A stretch of DNA of 64,000 nucleotides, taken from the NCBI RefSeq assembly GCF_000425905.1, contig NZ_KE384473.1, positions 107,209 to 171,208 of the forward strand. The letters are read 5' to 3'. The DNA comes from Lactobacillus psittaci DSM 15354. Its GTDB lineage: Bacteria; Bacillota; Bacilli; Lactobacillales; Lactobacillaceae. The notes under the pieces are model-generated. The model did no database searches. It saw nothing but the letters and a program-made list of their open reading frames with translations, and was not told where the DNA came from. Made by a program: the position numbers and the translations under genes. Below are positions 45,321 to 54,440 of the stretch, piece after piece. How positions within the stretch are numbered: the first letter of the stretch is position 1; each line of letters begins with the position of its first letter.

Positions 45321-47003
45321 TTATTTTTTCTCGATAATCATTGGTAAAATGAGAGGTCTGCGTTCAGTTCTTGCATACAAGAAATCTTGTAAGTTAGCAA
45401 TAATTGCCTTGCGAATATCATTTTCAGAAGGATGTTCCTTTTTAGCCATTTGCGTACGCAATACATGGTAGACATTCTTTTGAGCTTGGGCAATTAAGTC
45501 TTGCGATTCACGCATATAAACAAAACCACGACTTAAAATGTCAGGGCCTGCAAGGACACGTTGATGCTTGTAGTCAACGGTTGCAACTGCAACTACCAAC
45601 CCTTCTTCTGATAAGATTTGACGGTCGCGAACAACAACGTTACCAACATCAGCGCTGCCAGAAGTATCAACAAAGACATCTCCAGCTGGAATATGGCCGG
45701 CAATTCTTGAACCTTCTGGACTGAATGCCACAACTTCACCATTCCCCAGAACAAAGGTGTTTTCTTTTGGAACACCTGCATCTTGAGCTAGGTGAGTGTG
45801 AATAACTTGCATTCTATATTCACCGTGAACTGGAATCATATACTTAGGCTTAGCCAAACGAACCATCATCTTCAATTCTTCTTGGCCACCGTGACCAGAA
45901 GTGTGGACGTTATTGACCTTACCGTGAATAACATTTGCTCCAGCTTCCATTAACTTGTTAATTAAATGGTTAACAGATAGGGTATTACCTGGAATTGGGT
46001 TTGATGAAAAGATTACTGTGTCTCCAGGTTGAATGCTAATTTGGCGGTGAGTGCCATCAGCAATTCTTGAAAGAGCTGCTAAAGGTTCACCTTGTGAACC
46101 TGTACATAAAATCATGGCTTCGCTAGGTTTAAGCCGGTTGATTTCATTAGCATCAACAATTAAATCTTTTGGAACCTTTAAGTAACCTAAATCAATCCCA
46201 TTTTGAATTCCATTTTCCATGCTTCGTCCAAAAATAGCAATCTTTCGGCCGGTTTCAATTGCAGCTTCAATAGCTGTAGAAACCCGATAAAGATTAGAAG
46301 CAAAGGTTGCAAAAATAATTCGTCCATCAATGCCACTAATAATATTGTGAAGTGACTTAGCAACAAAACGTTCTGACTTAGTAAATGAAGAAATTTCAGC
46401 ATTAGTTGAATCACTAAGTAATGCTAAAACACCTTCAGAACCCAGTTTAGCCATTCTTTGAAAATCTGGAGCTGGCTGGTTCATTACTGGTGTTAAGTCG
46501 AACTTGAAGTCACCAGTAAAAATAACAGCACCAAGTGGTGTATGAACTGCAATTCCTAAGGTATCAGGGATTGAGTGAGTAGTTCTAAAGAAGGTAACTG
46601 ATAATTTTTGAAATTTTAGTACTGTATCTTCATGTTCTTCATGAAGTTCAGTAGTCTTTAAAATTCCATGTTCATCAAGCTTTCCTTTAATTAAAGCTAA
46701 GGCAAATGGTGTTGCATAAACCGGAATTTCCGGAATTTTCTTTAGTAGGAATGGAATCCCACCAATGTGGTCCTCATGGCCGTGGCTGATAACTAAAGCC
46801 TTAATTTTTTTTCGATTCTTAACTAGGTAAGAATAGTCACTGATGACGTAATTAATACCTAACAAATCATCTTCGGGGAATTTAATACCACAGTCCATGA
46901 TGACAATTTCATCTTGGTACTGAACACAGTACATATTTTTACCGATTTCGCCTAGACCCCCAATGGCAAAAACGGCTACTTCATTATTTTTTATCTTCAC
47001 CAT
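45321..47003 (-). CDS. rnjA: Ribonuclease J1
   Basis: Metallo-beta-lactamase/beta-CASP RNase with 5'-3' exonuclease and endonuclease activity, central to mRNA turnover and 16S maturation in Firmicutes. 560 residues; the metal motif SHGHEDH is intact (His74, His76, Asp78, His79), followed by HTTHSIPDT, FTGDFKFD, the beta-CASP insert and HTSGHGGQEELKMM, then a C-terminal oligomerisation domain. It starts three bases after the rpoY stop, the Bacillus rpoY-rnjA arrangement, so I call it J1. Compare the degenerate paralog at 58577. Confidence 0.95.
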   Translation of the reverse strand: MVKIKNNEVAVFAIGGLGEIGKNMYCVQYQDEIVIMDCGIKFPEDDLLGINYVISDYSYLVKNRKKIKALVISHGHEDHIGGIPFLLKKIPEIPVYATPFALALIKGKLDEHGILKTTELHEEHEDTVLKFQKLSVTFFRTTHSIPDTLGIAVHTPLGAVIFTGDFKFDLTPVMNQPAPDFQRMAKLGSEGVLALLSDSTNAEISSFTKSERFVAKSLHNIISGIDGRIIFATFASNLYRVSTAIEAAIETGRKIAIFGRSMENGIQNGIDLGYLKVPKDLIVDANEINRLKPSEAMILCTGSQGEPLAALSRIADGTHRQISIQPGDTVIFSSNPIPGNTLSVNHLINKLMEAGANVIHGKVNNVHTSGHGGQEELKMMVRLAKPKYMIPVHGEYRMQVIHTHLAQDAGVPKENTFVLGNGEVVAFSPEGSRIAGHIPAGDVFVDTSGSADVGNVVVRDRQILSEEGLVVAVATVDYKHQRVLAGPDILSRGFVYMRESQDLIAQAQKNVYHVLRTQMAKKEHPSENDIRKAIIANLQDFLYARTERRPLILPMIIEKK

Positions 47004-47006
47004 TAA

Positions 47007-47231
47007 TTACTTTTCTTCATCGAACGTTGTCAACTTAAAGTCGGCATGTTCTTTTTCATATGTTAATGAGTTGCCCGTTAATTCTTGAATGTATTCAACG
47101 TTGTAGGGGGTGTTATCTTCAATCATCATACGAGCCTTACCGATTGATTCTGCTTCAAGGTAAAGAGTTTTTGTGGTCTCTCTTCTTGGGTTCACAATCT
47201 GGTTTTCTTGGTATAAAACTTTATAGATCAT
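47007..47231 (-). CDS. rpoY: RNA polymerase epsilon subunit RpoY (DUF1447)
   Basis: A 74-residue protein beginning [18 protein letters not shown], the typical start of the epsilon subunit (YkzG) of Firmicute RNA polymerase, with [26 protein letters not shown] following. It is a small auxiliary subunit bound near the polymerase jaw. AAGGAG lies about 10 bases before the ATG on the minus strand. A possible extended -10 (TGG-TAAAAT, minus strand, 47316-47308) lies upstream. Cotranscribed with the RNase J1 gene. Confidence 0.92.
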   Translation of the reverse strand: MIYKVLYQENQIVNPRRETTKTLYLEAESIGKARMMIEDNTPYNVEYIQELTGNSLTYEKEHADFKLTTFDEEK

Positions 47232-47345
47232 AAATCTATCTCCTTAATTTTGTTATTAAAACGATCTCAAGATGAATATTAGTCAAAAATATTCAATAGT
47301 TAATAAAATTTTACCATAACTTCGCGTTTAAGTGTAGGTGAGCAA

Positions 47346-47376
47346 AGAAAAAAGACTGGTAATCCAACCAGCCTTT
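47346..47376 (-). terminator. Terminator after def
   Basis: On the minus strand a 10-bp stem (arms 47376-47367 and 47360-47351, one G-T pair) ends in a T run. It lies about 18 bases after the def stop and separates def from the rpoY promoter region. Confidence 0.85.
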
Positions 47377-47393
47377 GACAAAAATTAATTTTA

Positions 47394-47948
47394 TTAGGAA
47401 ATAACTACTGTATCTTCTTTTAAATCAAAAGGATTCTTTTTGTTGATGCGGTCATAGAACAAGTGACCATTTAAGTGGTCAATTTCATGAGAAGCTACAA
47501 TTGCAGGGTAGCCAGTTAATCGAATTGTTTTTTCTTCGCCGTCAACAGTGTAGTATCTAATTTTTAACTTGTATGGACGAGGAACATAACCATCAATTAC
47601 CTTGTCTACGCTCAAGCAGCCTTCACCTTCACTTAAACAGGTTTGGCGAACAGACTCAGATAAAATCTTAGGATTTACAAAAGTTTCTTTAAAAATAATT
47701 TCGCCCTTATTGTTAGGTACAAGTAGAGAAGCCATTTGGACGCCTTCGCCAACTTGTGGAGCTGCTAAACCAACCCCAGCTCTTAATTGGTGCTTTTCTG
47801 CAATCTTAGGATCTTGAGAGTTAATCAAGTATTCCATCATTTCATCTGCTAATTTTTTGTAGTGATCTGAAAGTGGAAAAGTTAATTGATCAGCTACACG
47901 TCTTAATACAGGGTCGCCATCTCTGACGATATTTTTCATAAGAATCAA
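47394..47948 (-). CDS. def: Peptide deformylase
   Basis: Fe/Zn hydrolase removing the formyl group from new proteins. All three motifs are present: [10 protein letters not shown] near residue 59, EGCLSV near 110 (metal Cys) and HEIDHLNG near 153 (metal histidines and catalytic Glu). 184 residues, type II (Gram-positive) with the longer insertions. I keep the TTG start at 47948 because AAGGAG (47962-47957) is eight bases from it but 17 from the ATG at 47939; the ATG remains possible. Single-gene transcript with its own terminator. Confidence 0.95.
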   Translation of the reverse strand: MILMKNIVRDGDPVLRRVADQLTFPLSDHYKKLADEMMEYLINSQDPKIAEKHQLRAGVGLAAPQVGEGVQMASLLVPNNKGEIIFKETFVNPKILSESVRQTCLSEGEGCLSVDKVIDGYVPRPYKLKIRYYTVDGEEKTIRLTGYPAIVASHEIDHLNGHLFYDRINKKNPFDLKEDTVVIS

Positions 47949-48054
47949 AAGTATCGCTCCTTAATTTGCTTAATGTCTTATATATTTGTACCACATTTAA
48001 AAGTTTTTCGCTCGTTTTATTGATAAAGTTTCTAAATCGTTGACCAAATAGCTA

Positions 48055-48158
48055 GTTGGTGGTAAAATCAACCAACGTAACTATTAATACTAAGACACTT
48101 CTAAAAACGTGAATTACGATTTGCGTATGCAAGGCTGTGACAGCGTCACAGTTTTTTT
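48055..48158 (+). promoter_or_regulatory. typA leader with promoter and internal terminator
   Basis: An extended -10 TGG-TAAAAT (48063-48068) predicts a start near 48075. About 60 bases on, a 7-bp stem CTGTGAC/GTCACAG (48135-48141 with 48145-48151) with an AGC loop is followed by seven Ts (48152-48158), a textbook intrinsic terminator only 22 bases before the typA start. The leader also reads in frame with typA from a GTG at 48109. An attenuator or a small terminated RNA is possible. Confidence 0.65.
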
Positions 48159-48180
48159 ATTGAAGCTGGGAGGAATACCT

Positions 48181-50025
48181 TTGTCAGAACAAAGAAGAGA
48201 AGACATTAGAAATATTGCGATTATTGCCCACGTTGACCACGGTAAAACTACTTTGGTTAACCAATTATTGAAGCAATCAGATACTTTACCAGAACATATG
48301 AACCTTGAAGATCGTGCAATGGACTCAAACGACATTGAACGTGAACGTGGTATTACTATTCTTTCAAAAAATACGGCTGTTAAGTATCATGATACTACTA
48401 TTAACATTTTGGATACTCCAGGACACGCCGATTTCGGTGGGGAAGTAGAACGTATCATGCACATGGTTGATGGTGCCTTATTACTTGTTGATGCTTATGA
48501 AGGTACTATGCCACAAACTCGTTTCGTGCTTAAGAAAGCTTTAGAAGCTGGGGTTAAGCCAATCGTTGTGATTAACAAGATTGACCGTCCTGGTGCTCGT
48601 CCAGCAGAAGTTTTGGATGAAGTTCTTGAATTATTCATCGAACTTGGTGCTAATGATGACCAACTTGATTTCCCAGTTGTATACGCTAGTGCTTTGAACG
48701 GTACTTCAAGCTACGATGAAGACTTAAGCACTCAAAAAGAAACTATGGACCCTATTTTTGAAACTATTATCAAGAATATTCCAGCTCCAATCGAAAACAG
48801 TGACCAACCACTTCAATTCCAAATTACTATGCTTGACTGGGATGACTATGTAGGTCGTATCGGTGTTGGTCGTGTATACCGCGGTAAAATTAAGGTCGGC
48901 GACCAAGTTACTGTGATGAAGATTGACGGCTCAACTCAAAACTTCCGTGTTACTAAATTGTTTGGTTTCTTTGGTTTAAAGCGTAACGAAATTAAAGAAG
49001 CTAAAGCTGGTGACATCATTGCCATTTCAGGTATTAATGATATCTTTGTTGGTGAAACTATTGCTTCAGCAGAAGAACCAGAAGCTTTACCAGCACTTCA
49101 CATTGATCCACCAACACTTCAAATGGACTTTGTTGCAAACGACTCACCATTTGCAGGTCGTGAAGGTGATCAAGTAACACCTAAGAAGCTTGAAGATCGT
49201 TTGATGCGTCAAACTCGGACTGACGTTTCATTGAAGGTTGAACCTACTGATCAATTAAATGCTTGGACTGTTTCAGGTCGTGGTGAATTACACCTTTCAA
49301 TCTTAGTTGAAGAATTACGTCGTGAAGGCTTTGAAATGCAACTTTCACGTCCTAAGGTTATTTACCGTGAAATTGATGGTCAAATGTGTGAACCATTTGA
49401 AGCTGTTCAAGTTGATACACCTGATGAATACGTTGGTTCTGTTATTGATTCACTTTCACAAAGAAAAGGTGAAATGAAGAATATGGAATCAACTGGTAAT
49501 GGTCAAACTAGACTTGAATTCTTGGTACCATCACGTGGTTTGATTGGTTACAATAACGAATTTATGTCTCAAACTGCTGGTTACGGTATTTTGAACCACA
49601 CCTTTGATTCATACAAGCCAGTTGTTAAGAACTGGGAACCAGGTAGAAGAAATGGTGCGTTGGTATCAATTAACCAAGGTCAATCAACTACTTACTCACT
49701 TCAATCAGTAGAACAACGTGGTATTTTATTCATTGGTGCAGGTGTTGAAGTTTACGAAGGTATGATTGTTGGTCAATCATCTCGTGAACGTGATATTGCA
49801 GTTAACGTAACTAAGGGTAAGAACTTAACTAACACTCGTGCTGCAGGTAAGGACCACTCTGCTTCTATTAAGACTCCAAAGACTTTGACTTTGGAAGAAG
49901 CTATCGAATTCTTGAACGATGACGAATACTGTGAAGTTACTCCACAAAGCATTCGTTTACGTAAGAAGATTTTGAACACTAATGAACGTCAAAAATTCGA
50001 CAAGAAGAAGAATCGCCAAAACTAG
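48181..50025 (+). CDS. typA: Ribosome-associated GTPase TypA/BipA
   Basis: Translational GTPase of the EF-G family that binds 70S ribosomes and is needed for growth under stress such as cold. G motifs: [15 protein letters not shown] near residue 16, [14 protein letters not shown] near 80, NKIDRPGA near 134; then domain II, EF-G III/V-like domains and the BipA C-terminal domain. The start is TTG 48181: GGGAGG at 48168-48173 is seven bases away, and translation from there gives [20 protein letters not shown], 614 residues, the family length. Its 5' leader holds a terminator hairpin. Confidence 0.96.
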   Translation: MSEQRREDIRNIAIIAHVDHGKTTLVNQLLKQSDTLPEHMNLEDRAMDSNDIERERGITILSKNTAVKYHDTTINILDTPGHADFGGEVERIMHMVDGALLLVDAYEGTMPQTRFVLKKALEAGVKPIVVINKIDRPGARPAEVLDEVLELFIELGANDDQLDFPVVYASALNGTSSYDEDLSTQKETMDPIFETIIKNIPAPIENSDQPLQFQITMLDWDDYVGRIGVGRVYRGKIKVGDQVTVMKIDGSTQNFRVTKLFGFFGLKRNEIKEAKAGDIIAISGINDIFVGETIASAEEPEALPALHIDPPTLQMDFVANDSPFAGREGDQVTPKKLEDRLMRQTRTDVSLKVEPTDQLNAWTVSGRGELHLSILVEELRREGFEMQLSRPKVIYREIDGQMCEPFEAVQVDTPDEYVGSVIDSLSQRKGEMKNMESTGNGQTRLEFLVPSRGLIGYNNEFMSQTAGYGILNHTFDSYKPVVKNWEPGRRNGALVSINQGQSTTYSLQSVEQRGILFIGAGVEVYEGMIVGQSSRERDIAVNVTKGKNLTNTRAAGKDHSASIKTPKTLTLEEAIEFLNDDEYCEVTPQSIRLRKKILNTNERQKFDKKKNRQN

Positions 50026-50046
50026 TTTATTTAACTAATAAATCAT

Positions 50047-50083
50047 AAAAAGCTGTTACTTTGATAGGAGTAACGGCTTTTTT
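50047..50083 (+). terminator. Terminator after typA
   Basis: A 14-bp stem (50047-50060 with 50069-50082, one G-T pair) followed by Ts. Confidence 0.85.
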
Positions 50084-50087
50084 GTTT

Positions 50088-50093
50088 TATAAT
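50088..50093 (+). promoter_or_regulatory. -10 box upstream of ftsW
   Basis: A perfect TATAAT at 50088-50093, 33 bases before the ftsW start. The best -35 (TTGATA, 50061-50066) lies inside the preceding terminator with a 21-base spacer, so only the -10 is convincing. Confidence 0.45.
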
Positions 50094-50126
50094 AGATAAA
50101 GATTTTATATTAGGGAGACGAAGTGT

Positions 50127-51314
50127 GTGATTCGACAAAAATTAAAATATATGGACTATCAAATTTTAATTCCATATCTCATTTTAGTCGTAGTGGGAAT
50201 TGTGATGGTCTATTCAGCAAGCTCAGATATCTTGCTAGTTAATGGCTTTAAGCCTTCATTTTATGGGATTAGACAATTTCAATATGCACTTTTTTCAATT
50301 GGAATTTTTGGAAGTTTAGCTTTCTTCATGAAACTTGAAGTTTTTAAAAGCTGGCGTTTTATTGGATCATATTTATTAATTTCTAGCATAATGCTGGTAA
50401 TCTTACTCTTGATGAAGTTTATAGGCGGGAGTAGGTTTGCTGTTAATGGTGCTGTTGGTTGGATTAATTTGGGGTTTATTAATATTCAACCACTTGAAAT
50501 TGCCAAGTTAGCTTTGATTTTATACCTAGCTAAAATTCTAGATAAGCGTGATGGCAAATTAATCCCAGGAAGTATTATTGAAAACCTATCTGGTCCAACT
50601 ATCTTATCATTTTTGATGATGATTTTAGTTATTTTAGAACCAGACCTTGGTGGGACCATGATTTTATTTATGATTGTCATGGTTTTATATGCTGTTTCAG
50701 GTATTCCAACGAGAATTGTGGTTAGCTGGTTAATTGTTTTGTTCTTATTAATGGTTGGACTAGTTACTTTTTTAATCGTTTGGAATCCAAAATTTTTACA
50801 AGATTCATACCAATTTCAACGATTACTTGCTTTTGCCCATCCATTTAAGTTAGAGCGAACAGGTGGGGCTCAGCTAGTTAATTCTTATTATGCCATTCAT
50901 AATGGTGGTTTATTTGGTGTTGGTTTAGGTAACAGTATGCAAAAGCGTGGATATTTACCTGAACCTTATACTGACTTTATTTTGTCGATTATTTCAGAAG
51001 AATTGGGTTCTGTTGGTGCCATTGTTATTTTAGGAATATTATTTTACTTATTGTGGCGCATTATGGAAGTAGGAATTCATGCTACAAGCCAATTCAATGC
51101 CTTAGTTTGTTTTGGGGTAGTAACAATTATGTTTACAGAAACCTTATTTAATGTGGGTGCTGTTTTGGGACTTTTACCAATTACGGGGGTTACACTGCCG
51201 TTTATTAGTTTTGGGGGAAGTTCAATGATTGTTTTGACAGCCGGGATTGGATTGATTTTGAATATTTCAGCCCATGAAAAGAAAAAACTAGAAGATTCGG
51301 AGACTGTTAGATGA
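50127..51314 (+). CDS. ftsW: Septal SEDS glycosyltransferase FtsW
   Basis: Polytopic (about ten helices) SEDS-family peptidoglycan glycosyltransferase, 395 residues. Family marks: VMVYSASS near residue 30, the EP(D)LGGTMI motif near 172, QLVNSYYAIHNGGLFGVGLGNS near 250 and KRGYLPEPYTDFILSIISEELG near 272, and LPFISFGGSSM near the end. Position after typA and before ylbG matches ftsW of Bacillus rather than rodA, and KRGYLPEPYTDF is the FtsW-type form. It should pair with PBP2X (15003). GTG start with AGGGAG upstream. Stop overlaps the ylbG ATG. Confidence 0.9.
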   Translation: MIRQKLKYMDYQILIPYLILVVVGIVMVYSASSDILLVNGFKPSFYGIRQFQYALFSIGIFGSLAFFMKLEVFKSWRFIGSYLLISSIMLVILLLMKFIGGSRFAVNGAVGWINLGFINIQPLEIAKLALILYLAKILDKRDGKLIPGSIIENLSGPTILSFLMMILVILEPDLGGTMILFMIVMVLYAVSGIPTRIVVSWLIVLFLLMVGLVTFLIVWNPKFLQDSYQFQRLLAFAHPFKLERTGGAQLVNSYYAIHNGGLFGVGLGNSMQKRGYLPEPYTDFILSIISEELGSVGAIVILGILFYLLWRIMEVGIHATSQFNALVCFGVVTIMFTETLFNVGAVLGLLPITGVTLPFISFGGSSMIVLTAGIGLILNISAHEKKKLEDSETVR

Positions 51315-51658
51315 GTTTTAATCAAGATTTGCGCGATACAACAATTCAAGCTAGAGTTGGAATTGTTGTTTACCTAAATTTGGCTCAAGATCAGTTTAAA
51401 TTACGTCAATTTGGCGATATTGTTTATTTTTCTAAACGCAAAAAGTACTGCCTAATTTATGTTAATAAAAATGTTGCAGAACAAGTCGTTATTAAGTTGA
51501 ATCGCTTGCACTTCGTCAAAAAAGCAGAATTGTCGCCAACTGAAAGTTTAGACTTTAGTCGTGAACATGAAGAACAGCTCATGAAGACTTTAGCTGAACA
51601 GGCTGAAAAAATGATTGCAGAGAATGGAGACTTTAAGCATGAGAATAATCGCTGGTAA
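51311..51658 (+). CDS. ylbG: YlbG family protein (DUF2129)
   Basis: 115 residues with the family core VVYLNLAQDQFKLRQFG DIVYFSKRKKYCLIYVN, an alpha/beta mini-domain, and a charged C-terminal helix. YlbG is conserved beside rsmD and coaD in Bacillales and lactobacilli; no activity is established. ATGA overlap with ftsW; the last 20 bases overlap rsmD, whose ribosome site is inside it. Confidence 0.88.
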   Translation: MSFNQDLRDTTIQARVGIVVYLNLAQDQFKLRQFGDIVYFSKRKKYCLIYVNKNVAEQVVIKLNRLHFVKKAELSPTESLDFSREHEEQLMKTLAEQAEKMIAENGDFKHENNRW

Positions 51659-52187
51659 ATATGCTAAACGCAACTTGTTTACGCTAAAGAGTAATAAGAC
51701 ACGTCCTACGAGTGATAAAGTCAAAGAATCATTGTTCAATAGTTTGGGACAATTTTTTGATGGGGGCCAAGTCTTAGACTTATATGGTGGAAGTGGTGCT
51801 CTAGCGATTGAAGCTGTCTCACGTGGATATGATCATGCTGTAATTTGTGACATTAATTATCAAGCTGTTCAAATTATCAAAAAAAATGTAGCTTTGACAA
51901 AAGAAGAAACTAAATTCGAAGTATTTAAAATGCCTGATAAAGTTGCTTTAAAAAAACTTTCTGAAGATAATTATGGCTTTGATTTAGTTTTCTTAGATCC
52001 ACCATATGCTAAGCAAAAGATTGCCCAGATTATGACAGAGATGCTTAATTTAAACTTAGTTAATGATGGGGCGATTTTTGTTTGTGAAACAGATGATCAG
52101 ACTGAATTAGCTCCAGTTGCTGGCTTTGAATTAGTTAAAGAACATCATTTAGGCAAAACAATTGTCAGAATTTATCGGAAGGAGTAA
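51639..52187 (+). CDS. rsmD: 16S rRNA m2G966 methyltransferase RsmD
   Basis: SAM-dependent methyltransferase acting on G966 of 16S rRNA (E. coli numbering). Starts MRIIAGKYAKRNL at ATG 51639 with GGAGA eight bases upstream; a longer frame from 51615 has no ribosome site. KTRPTSDKVKESLFN near residue 19, the SAM loop VLDLYGGSGALAIEAVSRG near 45 and the catalytic FLDPPYAK near 118. 182 residues. coaD follows after two bases. Confidence 0.95.
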   Translation: MRIIAGKYAKRNLFTLKSNKTRPTSDKVKESLFNSLGQFFDGGQVLDLYGGSGALAIEAVSRGYDHAVICDINYQAVQIIKKNVALTKEETKFEVFKMPDKVALKKLSEDNYGFDLVFLDPPYAKQKIAQIMTEMLNLNLVNDGAIFVCETDDQTELAPVAGFELVKEHHLGKTIVRIYRKE

Positions 52188-52189
52188 TC

Positions 52190-52687
52190 ATGACCAAAGC
52201 AATTTTCCCTGGTAGTTTTGATCCCGTAACCAACGGTCATTTAGAAACAATCAAAAAGGCTGCTCGCTTATTTGAAAAAGTTTATGTGGTTGTTATGACT
52301 AATACCAAGAAAAAATACTTATTTTCCAGTCAAGATAGATGGAATTTTATTTTTGATGAAGTCAAAGATTGGCCCAATGTTGAAGTTTTAATTCGAGATG
52401 AAGACTTAACTGTTTCTGTAGCGCGTAAATTGGGTGCACGAGTAATTGTTCGCGGATTGCGTAATAGCAAGGACTTTATCTATGAGCAAGAGATGGCATC
52501 ATTAAATTCTAAGCTTGCTCCGGAAATTGAGACAGTCTTTTTATTAACTTCGGCCGAAAATTCTGTTATTGCTTCAAGCATGGTAAAAGAAGTTGCACAA
52601 TTTGGTGGCGATGTGAGTGCATTTTTGCCTAAAAAGGCTAGTCAAGCATTAAAGAAGGTGATGCAGGATGGAAAAAGAAAGAATTAA
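52190..52687 (+). CDS. coaD: Phosphopantetheine adenylyltransferase CoaD
   Basis: Fourth step of coenzyme A synthesis: ATP plus 4'-phosphopantetheine to dephospho-CoA. Nucleotidyltransferase motif FPGSFDPVTNGHLETI with the TxGH-like NGH near residue 16; RGLRNSKDFIYEQEMA near 88; the ISSTxxR-like region is NSVIASSMVKEVAQFGGDVS near 124. 165 residues, normal. AAGGAG upstream of ATG 52190. The next gene starts 20 bases before its stop. Confidence 0.96.
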   Translation: MTKAIFPGSFDPVTNGHLETIKKAARLFEKVYVVVMTNTKKKYLFSSQDRWNFIFDEVKDWPNVEVLIRDEDLTVSVARKLGARVIVRGLRNSKDFIYEQEMASLNSKLAPEIETVFLLTSAENSVIASSMVKEVAQFGGDVSAFLPKKASQALKKVMQDGKRKN

Positions 52688-53714
52688 TTCGAAGAAAAAA
52701 ACTGTTAGAAATTTTCTCATAGGCCTAATTACAATTGTCATTGTTATTATTGGGCTTTCCTGGCCAACTAGCTATTATATAGAATCACCTGGGGATGCTA
52801 ATAGTGTTAGTCAATTTGTTAAGTCTGGTAAAAAAGCAGCAGATAAGAATCTTTATATGGTCACAGTCGCTGAAAGACAAGCTAGCGTCTTAGATTATTT
52901 ATTGAGCTTTAGCCGTGAATTTGATACAAGAATTTCGCAAAAAAACTTAATGGGAAATCAAAATAGTGCGGAATATGAACAGCTTCAGCAATGGTATATG
53001 GAAACTAGTCAAAATAATGCTATTTATTATGCTGCCCAAAAGGCTGGTGTTTCGGCTAAGAAGATGTTCTTAGGTGTCTATGTTATGGGAATAGCTAAGA
53101 ATTCAAACTTTAAACATGATCTAAAGCTAGCTGATGTAATTACCGCAGTTAATGACCAAAAATTCGATTCAACTAAAGCATTGATGGATTATATCCAAAA
53201 GCAAAAAATTGGTCAGAAGATTAAAGTGACAGTTTTACGTGGTAATGAAACTTTATCTTTTACTGAAAAAACAACTAAACTTACTGGTAGCGACAATAAA
53301 GCTGCAATTGGAATTCAATTAGTTGAAAGAACAAAAGTTATTACTAAACCAGAAATTAGTATTAATGCAGGTAGTATTGGCGGGCCGTCTGCAGGCTTAA
53401 TGTTTTCTTTAGCTTCATATCAATTATTGACAAGCAAAAACTTAACCCATGGGCAAAAGATTGCTGGAACTGGAACAATTGATGATAGTGGTAATGTTGG
53501 GATGATTGGTGGCGTTGATAAGAAAGTAGTAGCTGCAAATAACGCTGGTGCTACAGTCTTTTTTGCCCCAACGCAGCAACTAGCAGGTTATAAAAAGAGT
53601 GAAACTAATTATGCAGTAGCTCTTAAAACTGCTAAGAAGATACACTCAAAAATGAAGATTGTGCCGGTTGCTACATTTGATAATGCTTTAAACTACCTCA
53701 AAAAAATAAAATAA
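52668..53714 (+). CDS. SepM/YlbL-type secreted PDZ-Lon protease
   Basis: 348 residues: one N-terminal membrane helix (about 14-34), a PDZ domain (about 125-205, LGVYVMGIAKNSNFKHDLKLADVI) and a C-terminal Lon-type (S16) protease domain with the catalytic Ser in GGPSAGLMFSLA near 243 and Lys in GGVDKKVVAAN near 285. The catalytic domain should lie outside the membrane. Relatives cut signalling peptides (SepM in streptococci) or help competence (YlbL in Bacillus); the substrate here is unknown. comEA follows, separated by a terminator. Confidence 0.9.
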   Translation: MEKERINSKKKTVRNFLIGLITIVIVIIGLSWPTSYYIESPGDANSVSQFVKSGKKAADKNLYMVTVAERQASVLDYLLSFSREFDTRISQKNLMGNQNSAEYEQLQQWYMETSQNNAIYYAAQKAGVSAKKMFLGVYVMGIAKNSNFKHDLKLADVITAVNDQKFDSTKALMDYIQKQKIGQKIKVTVLRGNETLSFTEKTTKLTGSDNKAAIGIQLVERTKVITKPEISINAGSIGGPSAGLMFSLASYQLLTSKNLTHGQKIAGTGTIDDSGNVGMIGGVDKKVVAANNAGATVFFAPTQQLAGYKKSETNYAVALKTAKKIHSKMKIVPVATFDNALNYLKKIK

Positions 53715-53717
53715 ATT

Positions 53718-53748
53718 AAAAAGTCTAGAAATTTTCTAGGCTTTTTTT
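53718..53748 (+). terminator. Terminator after the SepM-like protease gene
   Basis: A 13-bp stem (53718-53730 with 53734-53746, one G-T pair) followed by a T run. Confidence 0.8.
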
Positions 53749-53774
53749 CGTATTTTATTTTAGAGGTGAAAATA

Positions 53775-54440
53775 ATGGATTTTGAACAAATTAAAGACTG
53801 GATTTTAGAAAAGAAAGTTATTGTAATTGGAGTGATTCTAGCATTAGTAGGAGTATTTATCTTTTTCAAAGCTCCTGATCAGAGCACAAGTGAGAATAAC
53901 CAAGCTTTGTTAACTGAAGCTCAAAGTAGTAAAAAGGATGAATCAAATATTAGCTCGCTTCAAAGTAGCTCTGATAATAATAAAAGTGAAGTTACGGTTG
54001 ATATTTCTGGTGCAATTAAAAATCAGGGAGTTTATACACTGAAAAATGGTGCTAGAATTGACAATTTAATTAAAGTGGCTGGTGGCTTAACAGGAAGTGC
54101 TGATTTAAAGGCAATTAATCGGGCTACCTTACTGAAAGATGGTGACAAGATTTATATCCCTAGTCAAGGTGAAAATGCCCCAGCAGCTAGCATTAGTCAG
54201 ACTACAACTTCTAGCAGTAGTTCAACTAGTGGCGCAAGTACAAGTGGCGAAAAAATTCATTTAAATTCCGCTACTGCAGCTGATTTACAAAAGTTAAATG
54301 GTGTTGGTGCTAAAAAGGCAGAACAAATTATTGCTTATCGTGAGCAAAATGGCCCGTTTAAGAGTGTAGAAGACTTGACTAAAGTTTCAGGAATTGGAGA
54401 AAAGACCCTTGCAGCTTTTAAAGACCAGTTGGAACTCTAG
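53775..54440 (+). CDS. comEA: Competence DNA receptor ComEA
   Basis: DNA-binding receptor for natural transformation. 221 residues: a membrane anchor at about 15-34, a Ser/Asn-rich linker, an SLBB domain (VTVDISGAIKNQGVYTLKNGARI near 75) and a C-terminal double helix-hairpin-helix (HLNSATAADLQKLNGVGAKKAEQI near 155, VEDLTKVSGIGEKTL). Start ATG 53775; AGAGGTG at 53762-53768 overlaps the alternative GTG at 53766. Complete. comEC overlaps its 3' end in another frame. Confidence 0.94.
   Translation: MDFEQIKDWILEKKVIVIGVILALVGVFIFFKAPDQSTSENNQALLTEAQSSKKDESNISSLQSSSDNNKSEVTVDISGAIKNQGVYTLKNGARIDNLIKVAGGLTGSADLKAINRATLLKDGDKIYIPSQGENAPAASISQTTTSSSSSTSGASTSGEKIHLNSATAADLQKLNGVGAKKAEQIIAYREQNGPFKSVEDLTKVSGIGEKTLAAFKDQLEL

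Noticed and set aside
45321-47003. Calling this gene RNase J2 and the one at 58577 RNase J1
   Set aside because: The rpoY neighbour and intact HGHEDH motif mark 45321-47003 as J1; the other copy has the degenerate motif.
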